Source: Certhia americana (Eukaryota; Chordata; Aves; Passeriformes; Certhiidae). From it: 64,000 bases of DNA. The notes under the pieces were generated by a model. It was not told where the DNA came from, ran no database searches, and worked only from the letters and a program-made list of their open reading frames with translations. The translations under genes and the position numbers were made by a program. The number at the start of each line of letters is the position of its first letter. Position 1 is the first letter of the stretch. The stretch spans positions 62,859,168 through 62,923,167 of the forward strand of contig CM031878.1 in NCBI GenBank assembly GCA_018697195.1, read 5' to 3'. This document shows positions 13,291 to 28,200 of the stretch, piece by piece.

Positions 13291-16200
13291 CTGCAAAGAA
13301 AAATAATAATTTAAAAATGTACATGATTCAAAATAGTTTATCTGCTTCATAAAAGCTGGGGTGAAAAAAGCATCACAATTCCTCAATATAATCATTTATT
13401 CAAAGGTGAAACAATTCTAGAAAATTTTCAAAGCAACAAGATAATGCAAGCAAACATTCATTGTCTTCTCTCCATCACAAAAATCATGGTTAATAAATAT
13501 AGGTGAAACTCCGGTTTTCATCCACTTTTGACTGAATTTATAAACACTGGGGTTCCCCTTCCCTTAGCAAATAAGTAAATTTTAGATAATGATTTCAAGT
13601 GAGAAAAATTAACTCCCATCAGTGTAGCTGTTGCAGTAATAATTTGCAATATTAAACTCACCTCACATCCAATATAAATTCATACAGCATCATATAAGAG
13701 ATATCTATTTTTTCCTCTGCACCACAAGTATTTCTGGACAGCATTATAACTACCTTATGAAGCTAAATAAATTCATCTTTATGAGCAGCTAAAAAACTTT
13801 TAATCTTCTGCCTATTTTTAAAGTTCTTCTCTGAATACTGTTCATAGTCATGAATACTTGAGACAATTGTGATTACATCACATTGAAGGACATGCACTTA
13901 GAGCATCTGCAGACACCCAGATGACTCTAAGATCCCAAGGTACTGCCAAAACTAAAGACTGACAGAAACTGCCTAAGAGACAGAATCACCCACAGTGTAA
14001 TACAGACACGCTTAAAAGCACTCAACCAGAGCCCAGTGACGTGTGGTCTACAGTAGATACAGAGAGTCTCTAGAAGAAGAGATGAAGGAAGTAAATGGAC
14101 CAGAACTATGAAGAATTAGGACAATATGAAAACAAAATCACAGTTTTGTGTTGCTCTGTATTTTCAGGACAATCCCTTGATGACAAGACCTCCTGCAAGC
14201 CCTACCCTTGAAGAAGAAATGAAAGGCAAAAAGTGGTTCATACAGGGACTGATCCTTCATGAACTGATGCTCAGCCAAATGAGTTTTCAAATGAGTTTCA
14301 AAGTAAAAGGGAAACCACCTGTCATAAAATCTTTGGCAGGAAAAGATACAAATCATAGCCATATAGGTGAGCATGATCTCAAGTCACTAATGAGCAAAAC
14401 TCCGCATCATCAGCAAAATGATTGTTCATTCAAAAAGGGTAGGTGTGAGGTACGCAGACATGATTCTCAAATCTGAATTTGAGATTTGGCATAAGCTTGC
14501 ACATACTTAAAAGAATCAGAGAAGCAAATGAACAATTATTCTGAAATTACCCTGAAGATAATGTGTTTTCATCTGGTCTCCTTTACAAAAGAAAAAGGAT
14601 ATCACCATCTGAAAATAATAGGCTTCAACCATCAGCAAGGCTTTGGTGAATACACACTGGCTGGAGTGATTTCCCCAAACAGAAAATTGTTTCAACTGAT
14701 CAGGTCACAGTGATAACAAGACATACTCTGCTACTGAAAAGTGACTCACAAGCCAGTCTCTTTCTGAACTGTGGCAAAATGGATTACAATCTGTTTTTTT
14801 TCCCAAATCCAACTTTCAGTGCATGCCACTCCAGTGGAAGCACTTTTCCACGAGGAAATAGATGAGTTGCATGCACTCATGCACTTGCATGAGTGCAAGC
14901 TTTAAAATCCTTGTTGCTAGTAACAGCTACTAGCAAGTTCACAGTGAGATCTTGTGTGAGTGAATCCCTGCAGATCAAGGCAACATATGAGAAAGTGTTA
15001 AAAAGGTGAACTAAATCAAAACCCAAATATTTAATATGCTATGACATTGGAAGGGCAGATGGTATGTTTGGCATATACATATATGAATAAAATACAATTA
15101 AAACATTTTCTGTCTTGAGGGTAATATCATCATTTGAAGATGGAAAGGGATATTAGTGCCAGGATAATAGTACCAAGATATTGCCATAAGGTGTGACGCT
15201 ATGGAGTCATAATTGAATCCAATGCAACAGTTGGACAAGATATTCTGGGGACAAGTAAATGCTGAAACATCATAATCACTTTGCATAGCAGCTAAAAGGT
15301 GAAAAGGAGATAGGCATGATCAATGACAAATCAGATCAAGGATGATTTCAGGGAAACCTTCACTGTAGAACTAGGCATCTAAGCCAGATTCCCTGCCTTT
15401 TAATAAGATAAACAGGTACTGGTGCAATTTGAATTGAAATATCTCTTTAACACCACAAACATCTGCTAAAGGATCAGTTAGAGAAGCCTTCATACTGTAA
15501 GAAATACAGTGATGGTCTGAACTATTTTCAGGGAGTGATGTCTGTTAACAAAACAATACTGACGGGGAAAAAACCAAACAGCCCTCCATCAAACTCAATC
15601 ACTTCAAATAAAGTTTATCTTTTAAGTAGCACAAAGAAAAGACAGGTCAAGAACCAAGAATTGGAAAACATGCTGAGAGCGCATGTGAACTTCACTGAAG
15701 AAAGGACACAAAATATCTAATCAAAACACTGGTATCAGATACATAAATAAAGTTTTGCATGTGAATTAAATACTATGCAATGTTTCATGTGACAAAGTTC
15801 CATCAACAAAGACTGTCAAGACTTTTTCAGTGAATGAAGGGTTACCTGAAGGACTTGCATTCCAGTTCACTACCAGTACTGTAAACAAATATTTATGACC
15901 AAATTAGTAGGATAAGATTGATTGCAACAAGAATCAGACAAATATCACTACAGACAAAAGTTTTCTTTATCTGTTACATTGACATCAGTTTAGAAGAGTG
16001 TATAAATATTTCTTCTAATCAAAGGTAGAAGAAAAACTTAAAGATGTTGCCCAAGAATGATTCATTATAAAAATATTTTATTTATGGTACACTAAAACAC
16101 TCATATACATCTCACCTTTGCTGTTTACTATGTGGTACTATAAGGTATGGGATTTACATTTTCATTTTTGCTAAACACAAGACCTGAACAAGATTAGTGA

Positions 16201-19200
16201 AGGTTATTTCTTAAGTTTTAGGAATTACATTATAGACATTTTTCCACCTCAAATTACTGTATTTTGAAATTCAATTTCAACTTACTCAGATTTCTTTTCA
16301 CATGTCTTAGATGACTCTTCTATTTTTTTCTCTAGTTCCAAAACAAGTTCCTCTTTGCTTAGAAGTGTTTGCTGTGTCTGCATCAGTTCTTCTATTACTG
16401 TTTTTAACCTGTAAAACACATTTCAGGAACCCAAGCTGTGAATGCATAAAATGTACAAACCTGTGAACATTGTAATCTTTTTTCTGAAGATGTAAAAGAG
16501 CATTATTTTTTAGATTATGTTACTAAGTGCTTGGTGATAAGTTTTTTTCTTTTTTTGTGTGGCTAAAACTTCACAAAGTTAATCTGCATTTTCAGAGATT
16601 CTGTATGAGCCTGTGTATACATACAAGGTTATGGAAAGATCTGCCTGCCTGCAGGCTCTCCTACCAAGAAAATATTTTGTCCAGAATATGGGATGAGTTC
16701 CAGAAATTAATGCCTTCCTAATATATTGCTACTTTATGAGATGTTTTAAAGAAAACAAAAGCCATCCAACTCATAAAGCACATGCTAAATAAATACACAG
16801 AATCAGTAGTTGGTTTGTACTGACTTCTAGAAACACCAAAAGTACAAACGATCATTTTCTGTTGTAATAGTGATTGTATCTTTCCTCAAAATTACCCTTT
16901 TTAGGTTACAATCTCTGATAATGGTTAATTCAAAGTAAATAAACTGTACAAAACCACTCAATAATAACAGAGAAGGGGTATTACACTTTAAAATTATTAA
17001 TGACACTTAATAATTATCCTGGTAAATATTCCAATAACAACAACAAAAAAAAATGTGAATGTGCAACATTTACATTCTGAACAATAAAAGCTTACATAAT
17101 GACAACTTCTAAAATGTGTATCAAACAAGAAATTGTTAAGTCAGTTACATGTTATAAACAAGCATGTACATCTTGTTTCCTTTTTGTCATTTATCTACAC
17201 ATCTTTAACTATTTTACTTTATTTTCCCTGTATTTTCAAGCCCAATTTCAATTAAATTACTGAAGTAAAGAATGGAACACAAGTAAAATATATGTAGTAA
17301 TTACCACTGCACAGATCTACAGCCTAAGACCATTCCAGAGCAAGGAGTGGCATACCCAGCTCTAAATATCTAGAAGGTACATTCCACATGTCTATATATA
17401 CCAAACTGAATTATTTGATTCTAAACACTGAATCAGTCCTCTCCTCCCAGTATATTTTATACAATATTGATTGTACATGATCTGTACTCAGTCATGCATT
17501 TTATTCCAGGAAACTAAGATTAATTAAAAAAGCCATAGAGTGAACAACCAAAATTTATTTCCCAAAAGACAAACCTTCTACATGTATTTATTTTGAGGTA
17601 AGATAAATATCTAAAACATTTCCCTCCAAGTAACATCCTCACAGCTCCACTTTTCATATACATTTTTATTAATTTTAGGCTGTCAAAATCTCTATGCTGA
17701 ACTTTTGTATGTTTTCTTGTACTGGATCTCCAACTTCTTACCAACTAACCTTTTTATTTTAATACCTTGCTGAGGAAAGTAATTTTTTAAAAAAAACCCT
17801 GCTTTTTGACTTTCTAACCAAAATTTTAATCAACATTGTATTTGCTTCACAACTGATTTATCAGGAAGCAGATATTTTATCTAAAGATCAAGCATCAACA
17901 GTCATGAAATTAAAAACAAATTGATAAGACTTCATCACCAGAAAGAATGAGTATATACATGAAGGTAAAACATCATCATTGTTTCATCACTTCCAAATAT
18001 TACATTTTATATTTTATATTGCAACATCAGGTTAAAACATTAAGTTAATGTAGTTCTTCCTAAAAGTTCTGAGATACTTCAGGACATTTTTATTTACCTT
18101 AGAGAAAAGAAAGAAAAAGCTACTACGTACACCAAAATCACTTGCCTCCTTGCACTCAACATATATTCTTTGTTTAACTTTCACTCAAACTGGCTACAGC
18201 TGACAACTCTGCATCTCTCTTGTATCCAAACAAGTTTGGCAAAGGAGTTTTCTTGTGATGTCGTATTTGCCTTCTGAATACAACAGTTTACTAAAGGGTT
18301 TCTACAACTTAACAGGGAATTACTATAACACTTTCAAAATCACACAATACCCACACCTGGAAAGCTTTCTTTCATATTTCTTTAGTTGTAAGCTCTGTTT
18401 GCTGCAACTATCAATTAAATAAAATGCTTGATCTTAGAGAACTTATATTTCAGAAGAATTGAATATAACTACACTCACTGATCAACCTTTAGCTTATTCT
18501 GGTTGCTCCTCTCAGCTTCTAATGCATGTCTCTTCAAAGCAAAAACTTTTATTCTGCTATACTTTTCAGAATTTCTCAGTATTATTCAGTGACATCTATG
18601 AATATTTATCAGAAGACACCATAACTCATTCCTTAGAAAGGTTAGCTAGTCAGTACTTTTAACTACGTCCCTTTGTCAAAATTTTATTCATAAATGTAAG
18701 TTACCTTAAAATTTTAAAAACAGTTTTCTCATCATGCTCCCTTAAAATATACATTGTTAAAACTGTTAAATAGTTATGTTAAATAGTTATGTATGTAAAG
18801 TTGTCATTTTCCATTGCATACTGAATATAACACCTGATTCAACCAAACATCATTGATTATAAATCAATATATGTTTTTGAATGTTTTAAATGTTTCAGGA
18901 AGAAATCTACCATGTGCACTTTTATTTCGTAGATAGTAGTAGAAGATAGTTCTCCTCTGCAGAAACATAATGTAGCACTTTAAGGCTCCAAGGCCATGAT
19001 TTTAACACTGAAGATCGAAAGTCAAATTTCTACTGTTTCATCATGAGCCAACTTTCTAAAAATCATCAACTATGGAAATGATTCAATACACTTCTCTTAC
19101 TTGCAAATTTCTAGTCATACAAAGTTGACAAAAATACCTGTGGTGGGTTTTTTTGTCTGCAGTGGCTTTAAGACAAGACTGTAATGACATATCAATAACA

Positions 19201-22200
19201 TAGCTAACAAGATCTATAAATAAAGACAGTTACTGAGAACTGTAACAAAAAATGTAGGGTTCTCACTGCATTAAAAAGCAAAAGGATAAATAGGATAATA
19301 ATAATGAAAAGTATTTTTAGTCCCAGGGGACAGTGGAGCTTCATAAATTTTTGCTGCCTAATATGTTCTTCATAATCCAAACAAAAGTTTGTTTTTGTTC
19401 AAAAGTTTGAAAAGTGACAAAGAATGCTGATCATATAATATTATTTGAGGTAGGAGGAAGGCTCTGAATATGAAGAATAAAAAAGAATTATTCTGGACTT
19501 TATGACACTCTTTACCTGGGCTGTCATTTCAATACATATGGAAATAGGCAAATAAATAGTGGGGAAAAAATAACCCAAAGCTTTATTTACGTAGAAAATG
19601 GAGCATGGTTCTGAAATGACCATTACCACTCAGAAATGAAATCTTGGAGATACAGAAGACGATTCCCTGAAAACACTGGCTTGATGAGATGCTGGGGTCA
19701 GAAAATCTGAATGCTTCTCTAGGATTTGAATAGTAATAATGGAAGGCCTCCCTCTAACCTGGATCACTGTATATGGATTACCTGTGAAATTCTATTCATT
19801 CATCTCAAAACCATTATAGTCACCTTGAAAACATTCAAATAAAGACAAACAGATGTATAAAGGATGAGGAAGCTTTGTAAAAGGAAAGACTGAAGCTAAA
19901 AGATCACTCCGAAAAAGAGATCACAGACCAGAAGTTTAACAGAAATTTATATTATCATAGGCAGAAAAGAATAGATTGTTTCTCTTCTCTTCAAAAACAA
20001 AAACATAAGAGCCATAAAATGAAAAAAGATAGCAGCGGGTTCACAAAACAGGAAGTTAATTTCTGGAGTTTCTTGAACATTCTATGGACAACAGATACTT
20101 TTACCCACTGAACCAGCCTGAAAAAGATCACAGAAGAAAAGTACTTCCAAGAATACTACAAACTACTTTGACAGCTATTAAAGACATTTATCTCAAAATA
20201 TTTCAGAGGTGAAAATTATGGGAGGCTGAAGAAATAGCAATATATGATCATCCTGGTTTTGTTCTCCTTTCAAGACCTCTCCCTTTACAAAAAAGTAATC
20301 AAATTATACAGAAAAAAAAGAGAGAATGACTAACAGTCTTAAAAAGGAATTAATAAAACCCAGAGTTTCTGTCATGCTGACAAAACACAGGGATTAGAAT
20401 AACCTGCAAAAGATACTGCGAGATATTTACATTTGAAATACTTTGATTTTGTTTTTTGAAAAATCTACAAGAAATAATAATCATAGTTTGACTAAGCAAA
20501 TTCAATTAAAAAAAAAATAAAACCAATGTAAAAATTCTCACAATGTATCACTGATGTCTTACTTGCATCAGTTATACTTTCTAATGGGAAAATATTTCAA
20601 ATAAGTTAAACATTAACTAAAATACAGTAGACACAGCAAAAACATCATCAAACAATGAAATTCTGAATTTCCCAGTTTTAATGCGTGATTAACAGTTGCA
20701 ATCTCACAAGTGACCACACAGGACCATTTTATGTCAAAAGTTGAGGCTGATTATTTATGAACATAATAATCTCAGCAGTCAATTCATTCTCATTCCATAA
20801 CAAATGACTTAAGGTAAACCTGGTAAAAGTAATGAAAATATTTAACTAGGCAATAGATTAACAAAACACAGGGGGAGGTAGTTCATCACCCTGAATGGCT
20901 AAACCACTGCGAAATGCTAGAAAACATTTATATACTATAATCTCAGCAGTCATTCATTCTCATTCCAATAAACCAATCACTTAATGTAACTGGTAAAAGT
21001 AATGACATATTAACTACATAGATTAACCAAACACAGGGGAGTAGCATCACCCTGAATGCTAAACCACTGCGAAATGCTAGAAAATTTATATATATACATC
21101 TGTGTTACTCAGGTAATGTATTCTAGTTACAAAAATGAGTAACAATGTATTTTCCAAAACAAAAGCAAACACTTAAAAAACAAGAGAAATAAATTTATTC
21201 GTGAAATTTTTCCACACAGTGATTTAAATCACTGACCAGATAACTCTGCTCAGTGGTTTCATCAGAATATTTTTCTGTTTTTCCTAGCATAGTGAATGTT
21301 GAAAACCTTTTGGGAAAATGAACCACCATGTTCCCCAGGAGGACTCATGGTAGATTTGGGGCATCTTATTAACTGGCACAGAGAATAACATACATTAAAA
21401 ATAATGGCAAGTTTTTGAGGAGACATTTGTGCAAATTTTCTCACCATGGGAAAGAGCCTGACAATACTACACTTAGAAATTGGACCTTAAAAGTGGAGAG
21501 ATAGCCATGCAAGGATCTGAGTGAGCGTAGCTGTAACACAGAATAACATTTCCAAAAGATGAAAGATTTGTAGAGACTTACATGACTTGCAAACTTTCTG
21601 CTGTTAAATTATTCCACATGATCTCATTAGCTTGAAGGTTTTCATTTTCTTCTAGCAAAGACGTATCAAACTCTATTTCTTGTTCAACAACTTCTGATGA
21701 CCTAATTTAGTAAATAATTATTATAATTTCAAAATCTAATAATTGTTATAATTTCAATTCAATGTGTCTATGAGTAGATCAAAGAGCAAATCATTAGGTT
21801 TTGAAGTACTTTATTAACTAGATTATAGTTAAAACTATATATGAAATAAAAGGATAGATAGCAGTTGGATACATACTCTTTTTCCTGTGGGAAAAAAATA
21901 TCTAAAATCTCATGAAATAATAAAATGCCCTGCAATTCTTTGAATCAAGTTCACAGCACAATCAAGGCTCTCAAAGACCATCAGTTTGAATGGGTGACTC
22001 TGACCTGCTTCCACCATAAACCTGCACAAGACAACCATCAATTCACACATAACAACAACAAAAAGATAATGCAAGAAGTGTTAAGAGCTATTTCTTCATA
22101 TGCTAAAACAAAGTAACAGTTCCATAAATGGGAAATACACTTTTTAAGTAAGAACTTCCTTGCATTATCTGCACGCTCTGAAGTCTCAACCCACAGTAAC

Positions 22201-25200
22201 TGCAGAGTACAAAGGTACCTAGAGTTGACTTTAAACTACGACAAGTTTAGCCCAGAATGTAAATTGCATCCAAATAAACAGTAGATTGGCTCACATTGAG
22301 TCTAGACTGAAATGTGTAGTTTGCTGTCAGTACCAAAGTTATGGCTCTTCTCACATAGCTGGAAACTTGTTTTCCTAGAGCCAGCCAAACAGACTGTTCA
22401 GCCAGCTTTCTGTATGTGCAAAGTAGAACAATTTTCAAATTAGGATGAACTAACAATGTAAAAGGAACCAAACAGAAGCAAATTCCTCTGACCACTTACA
22501 CAATTGCAGTTCAATGCAGAGCTTTGTCAAGAAGAAATATGAGGTGAAAATGCTTACCTGTGTGTATCTATGAAGTCATTATACTCAGAGTTAGGGTCTA
22601 TCTGTTCCACTGAGGTCTGGATCTCTTTATGGACATTCACAATCTCTTCTGTTACAAGACTGGTGATCTCGCTATACTCATCCAAGATCCCTTTTCTAGA
22701 GAGGAAAAAAAAATCTAGTGTATAAAATGGCACTGAAGGCAGAGATGGTATTGAAGATGCTTCAAATTTTCTGTTTCGACAAACTCTTGCTGCAACTGGT
22801 TAAAAAGGGAAAAATAAGACAACGTATGATTCAAAGAAACAATGCATCACCTGAGGCCTTTTCTCTACATGCTTAGGCTGGCTAGAGTCTCTTAAGACCA
22901 TGTTTCTTCCACTGATTTCAGTGGACTAACAGTACAGACTAACTAAAAACTGGATAGATTACTAGGAATGGGAATGTACAGTGTTCAGTGATGTTCCTTC
23001 ACACAGGACTTGCCATGCTTGTTATAACCTACACTGAGGATTTTCATGTTTCATTACAAATATATTCTGGGATAAGGCAAAACGATTTAGAGAAATGCGT
23101 GCATTTCCTTTCAACACTGGTTTTCTGAATAGTTTTAACTTTTTTTTTTATATGTATTGCTTGTCATTCAGACAAACATAGGCATAAATTACAAGTAAGC
23201 ATATATTTATAAGAGAAGAGAAAATTAACCAAGAAGTTGCTGTGAGAAACTACAAGCTACCTAACACTGTCTTTACATGCTCACAAGAGCAGGAAAACCC
23301 AAATAAAAAGTGAATGTCAGAGGAAGAGGTGGCATTGCGACACTACTCTTAATAGCATCCAGTGACACATACTCAGAACACCCTTCTATTCTCCTTAACT
23401 TCTAGTTTCCCTTCATAATGTGCCTTCAAAATTATTTCCTATTTCATTTTTATCTCTGATAAATTTGCTAGCTTGCCAGGATCTGAAGCATGGTGGCTGC
23501 TCAAAAAACACTGATGAATTTTGGCTAGCCAAATATGCAGAGAAACAAATACAAATAAATTTTTCCTGAGTAAGATCTCAAGTTATGTGTGCTCTGTAGA
23601 AAAGAACGGTGTGATAGGATTTTTTCAATGCATTTGTTCTGAGCAGAAAACAGACAAGAGAAGGCATTAAATCTTGTCTGTTATGAGAATATCATGTCTG
23701 AAAAGGATCCAGAAAATACTTCATGGAGTGTGATGAAGTATACCAAATACAGCAATGCCATATCTAAGAGAATCTATATAAATTACAATGAAAAAAAAAA
23801 AGAAAAAAAATTAGTAATATTAATCTATAATTTTTCAAGATTAAAAAACTAATTTACCCAGAAAACTAGGGTTATTGAGGAAGTTTTGTTTTGCATAGGT
23901 TGTCACAGTAAGCTCTATACCTAAAATCAGCATCTCTATATGTGCACTAAAGTTATTAGAATAATTTTCCAATACATTCATAACTCACAAAAATGTCTAT
24001 GTCTAAAAAGCATTTTTTACAGGTTATTACTCCAGGCAGGCAGAGCAAAGATGAGTGATTTCAATAAATTCTTGTTCCATCATAAATTTATTCAGTTAAT
24101 TATTATATCCCATGATTCTAAAAAATAAAAAAAAATCACCTTAATTAGAGCACACACATTTAACTGTAGCCTTTTGCTGTGACCTTACATACAAAATTAA
24201 AAGGACTGTACAGGGAATACTACGAAGATTTATTTCAATACCAGCACCTGAACCAAAAAAATTAAAATCATACTGCATAGGGAAGCTAATGACGCCTGCA
24301 CCACGTAAATTGTGGAATCCTAACTCTCCCTCACTTCCTGTGCACTGAAATCAAGATGAACACTGACTTCAGAATAGGCAAGAAAATCAATTAAAGGAGA
24401 GTGTTTCACATCTTAATGAAGAACACTTACAAAAAATGGTAACCAGTCTTTTTTTTAAGCTAAGACAAAGAGGCAGCATGGTGATTACAAGCCAGAAAGA
24501 AGGGCTGAAAGTCCTCAGTATCTGTTCTCAGATATCACTTTGCACATACCCTGTAATGATGTAAAAATGATCTTTTAAGAAAGAGGCAATAGGTTTTAAG
24601 GGGAGACTCCTTACAGTGAAATTAAGTTTACCTAACTGTGTTAATCCTCCCACCCATATCATTAACTATGCATCTGGCTTGGCCCTCCTCCACAATCACT
24701 TTCAAGACAGTTGGGTGGTTTAAACCAAATTTGTTGCTGGTGGAATTTCATAATAATGACTACCAGAGAGGCAACAAACTTGCTACAGTTTATAAACTGA
24801 AGTAAAAATCATGAGCTCAAATATAAACTCTGCAGTCAATCTGTAAGAATTGCAAGAAGATGGTGTCTTGTTGGTAGGCTTAAGTAAGCATTCAGAACTA
24901 ACATCTGCATCATTTGGACAGACTTTTTTCAGCTGCTATCCCCTGATATATAAGTAATTAATTGCAGTTTATTTACAACTATTTCTATAAATAAATTCCG
25001 ATATTACACACAGACAACTGCACAAGTTAGAAATATGTAAGAATACATCTTACAGGGCTTTAATCATTTCTTCTTGCATCTTCTGCAGTGAATCAAGTAA
25101 CAGAGGAAGTGTAATATCATAATATTGGTGCTGATGTAATTGTGCTCCTTTCAGTGCCAACACATACTGGTTATGCAACATATGAAGTTTCATAGTGGCT

Positions 25201-28200
25201 TTTTCGCACCGATCTTTGGCTTTCTCTGTCTCCTTTCCTGAGAGAAAACAAAACAAAAATGCACATAGTGATTTAAAAGTATACAGGCCTATATGACACA
25301 TCTGGTGGATTTATGAAAGGTTTACTCCTTTTTCTACAGCAATTTTTACGGTACTTCTCTGAGGAAAGTAAAATCCAACCACTTTCAGATAAGTAGTATG
25401 ACCAAATGTCTAGGTTTTCTAATTAATAAACTATGTAAGAAAAAGGTAATTTTCTTTGAGCAGAAATGTGAGAATTCCTTATGTAAAAGTATATGAAAAC
25501 CACAAGTATAAAAATAACTATCAACAAGAAAGAAATCTCAGATGTGTTAATATCTGAAAATTTTACTTGCAAAGTAATATTTTTAAATGAGAAAGAGATG
25601 TCCTCTACACTAGATTCACTAAAAATAGATTATTTTTTTGTATTCAAGCATTCCTATTGCTACATATAATACATATACTGTTGCTCCTGTTCAAAATAGG
25701 CAGCTTCTCTCCTACACCTTAATATTTCCCTGTCACATTGATACCCTGATCAGGAGGTTTGGCTTGACAGCTTCAGCTTTGCACTACTAAGACTGGAAGT
25801 CCTCAAGTTCAAGCTGATAGAAGCAGTTGAGGGTGGAATTGCAGAGCTACAGGATACTTCAAGAGGTCACCTATTCCATTCTTTGCCACAGTAACTGCAC
25901 AGCCATATGGGACATGTTATCAACACTGTTTCTACCAGAAATCCAAAAGTCAGACCCATAACAGCTACTGTAAAGAGAATCAACTTTATTTCAGCCATAA
26001 CCAGGACAGACACATAAGCTCTTAATGACATTCTTGCTGTCTTCTTGATATTTATGAAGTATCTCATTACTTTTTCAGGAACTAAGATAATTTTAAATTA
26101 ATTTCGTATCTGCAAATATTGAGTGCAGAGTTGCAACCTGCACAGATAAACTTATGCTACCTAAAGCAATCTCATTCCGACCACCACTCTTATAAACTTA
26201 AAATAATTTATGTAAGAAATAATGTATCTACTACCTATCATAAAGCGGTTGAGAAAAAAGAAAATGTAAGCATTCATAGCTAACTGACAAACAGCTGCTT
26301 GAAAGCAGACCTTGAAGGGCTGTGTCATATAAGGAATACACAAAGGACTGTGAACTCAAATCAAAACAAAGCCACATTAAAGGCATGCTAAAAAAAAAAG
26401 TTGAGGGAAAACAAGTCAGCAACTTTGTCAGAAAAAGTAAACCATAAACAGTCACCATATAAAAGGAGCTGGTACAAGACAAAAAAAAAATTTTTTTCCT
26501 TTTGTGATCACCTCAGAGATTTCAGACTTTCAGAGATTTCCAGGATGAAATATTATTTCGTGAATGAGTCAATGAATCTCTTTTTTCTGAGGTGTCAGAA
26601 GAGATTGTTGAGAATAAATGAAATAAGAACAAATTCTGAGGACTGGATGACGCTTGGCTTTACCTTGAAACTTCAAAGGTACTTGAGAAAGTTTTAGCTG
26701 AAATATTATGATTAGTTTACACAGGAGGAAGTAGGCACTCAATGGAGAAGCCCAGGAATATCAGCTGGACTCTGACAGATGACATGATGAAGACAATGAT
26801 GATGAAGATGCTGTCTGAAAGCAGTAAACAGGGAAATCAAATGTGAAGAACTGGAAAATAAGCTGTAGTGGTTTGACACTGGCCAAATACTCTTGAAAGC
26901 TGCTAGACTACCCTCCCCTGCCAGAGTGGAGCAGAGAGCGAAAAATTTAATGAAGGCTTCATGATTTGAGATAAGGACAGGGAGAAAACACTCCAAGGGC
27001 AAAACCAGGCTCAACTTAAAGGTATAAAGTGAATTTATTAACTAACAAATAGGATAATGAGAAGTAAAATTAGCCCCTAAGACAACCTTTTCCCTCCAGC
27101 CCCTCCCTGCTTCCCACCGACAGCACAGGGGACAAAGCATGAAGAGTTCGGACAGTTCATCCCCGAGGTTTTTTTTCACTGCTCCGGGAGAGGAGTCCTT
27201 CCCCTGTGAGGCCGTGTGTCCCTCCCACGGCAGACAGCTCTCCGTGCCCTTCCCTGTCGTGGGGCCACTCCCAGGGCAGCGGCCAAAGCGGCGCTGCTGC
27301 AGCGTGAGCTCCCCCCGGGCACACAGAGCTCCCGGCACTGCTGCGGCCTGGGGCTCTGCCACGGGGGGCGGCCCTGCAAGGACAGGCTGCTGCAGCCTGG
27401 GAGCAGGGCCCCTCTCTGCTCCGGCTGCCACACTGCAGCACAGCTTCCTCCAGGCATCACCCGCTCCGCCCTGGGCACCTCCCCCGGGCTGGGGGGGATC
27501 TCTGGATCCCCATGGATCCCCGGGGGCTGTGGGGGGATCTCTGTATCCCCATGGATCCCCAGGGGCTGTGGGGGGATCTCTGTATCCCCATGGATCCCCA
27601 AGGGCTGTGGGGGGATCTCTGTATCCCCATGGATCCCCAGGGGCTGTGGGGGGATCTCTGTATCCCCATGGATCCCCAGGGGCTGTGGGGGGATCTCTGT
27701 ATCCCCCATGGATCCCCACAGCTGCAGGGGCACAGCTGCTTCACCATGGTCACCCCAGAGCCTGCAGAGGAGTCTCCTGCCTGAAGCAGCTCCTGCTCCT
27801 CCTTCTCCACTGACGTTGGTGCCTCCATGTTGTTTTCCACACACCTCTTCTCTGGGTAAAAAAAACCTGTGCCCCCTTTGTTTTCATTTTTTTCTTAAAT
27901 CTGTCACCCAGAGGTGTTACCAGCCTCTCTAACCGGCCCTGCCTTGGCCAGCAGCATGTCCATCTTCAGAGCCATCAGGGATTGGATCTGCTGGACATGG
28001 TGAAAGCTTCTGTCAGCTTCTTACAGAAACGACCCCTGTGGAGCCCCTGCTACCAAAAACCAGGCTGTGCAAAACCAACACAGAAACCTTGAGAGGTACT
28101 GATTAAAACAATGGTAAATTATAGAGTGAATATTTAGAGAGATGCACATGGGTAAAAAACTATTCGGTCACGTAATCCAATGCACACAGAAATCAGGTCT

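Noticed and set aside
14126..14476. 116-codon + strand frame
   Set aside because: Chance open frame in intron, overlapped by a minus-strand frame, with no known motif.
27042..27932. Overlapping open frames of 90-238 codons on both strands with 13-residue repeats
   Set aside because: They are produced by the 39-bp minisatellite and GC-rich LTR sequence; several frames on both strands are open at once and none shows a known domain.
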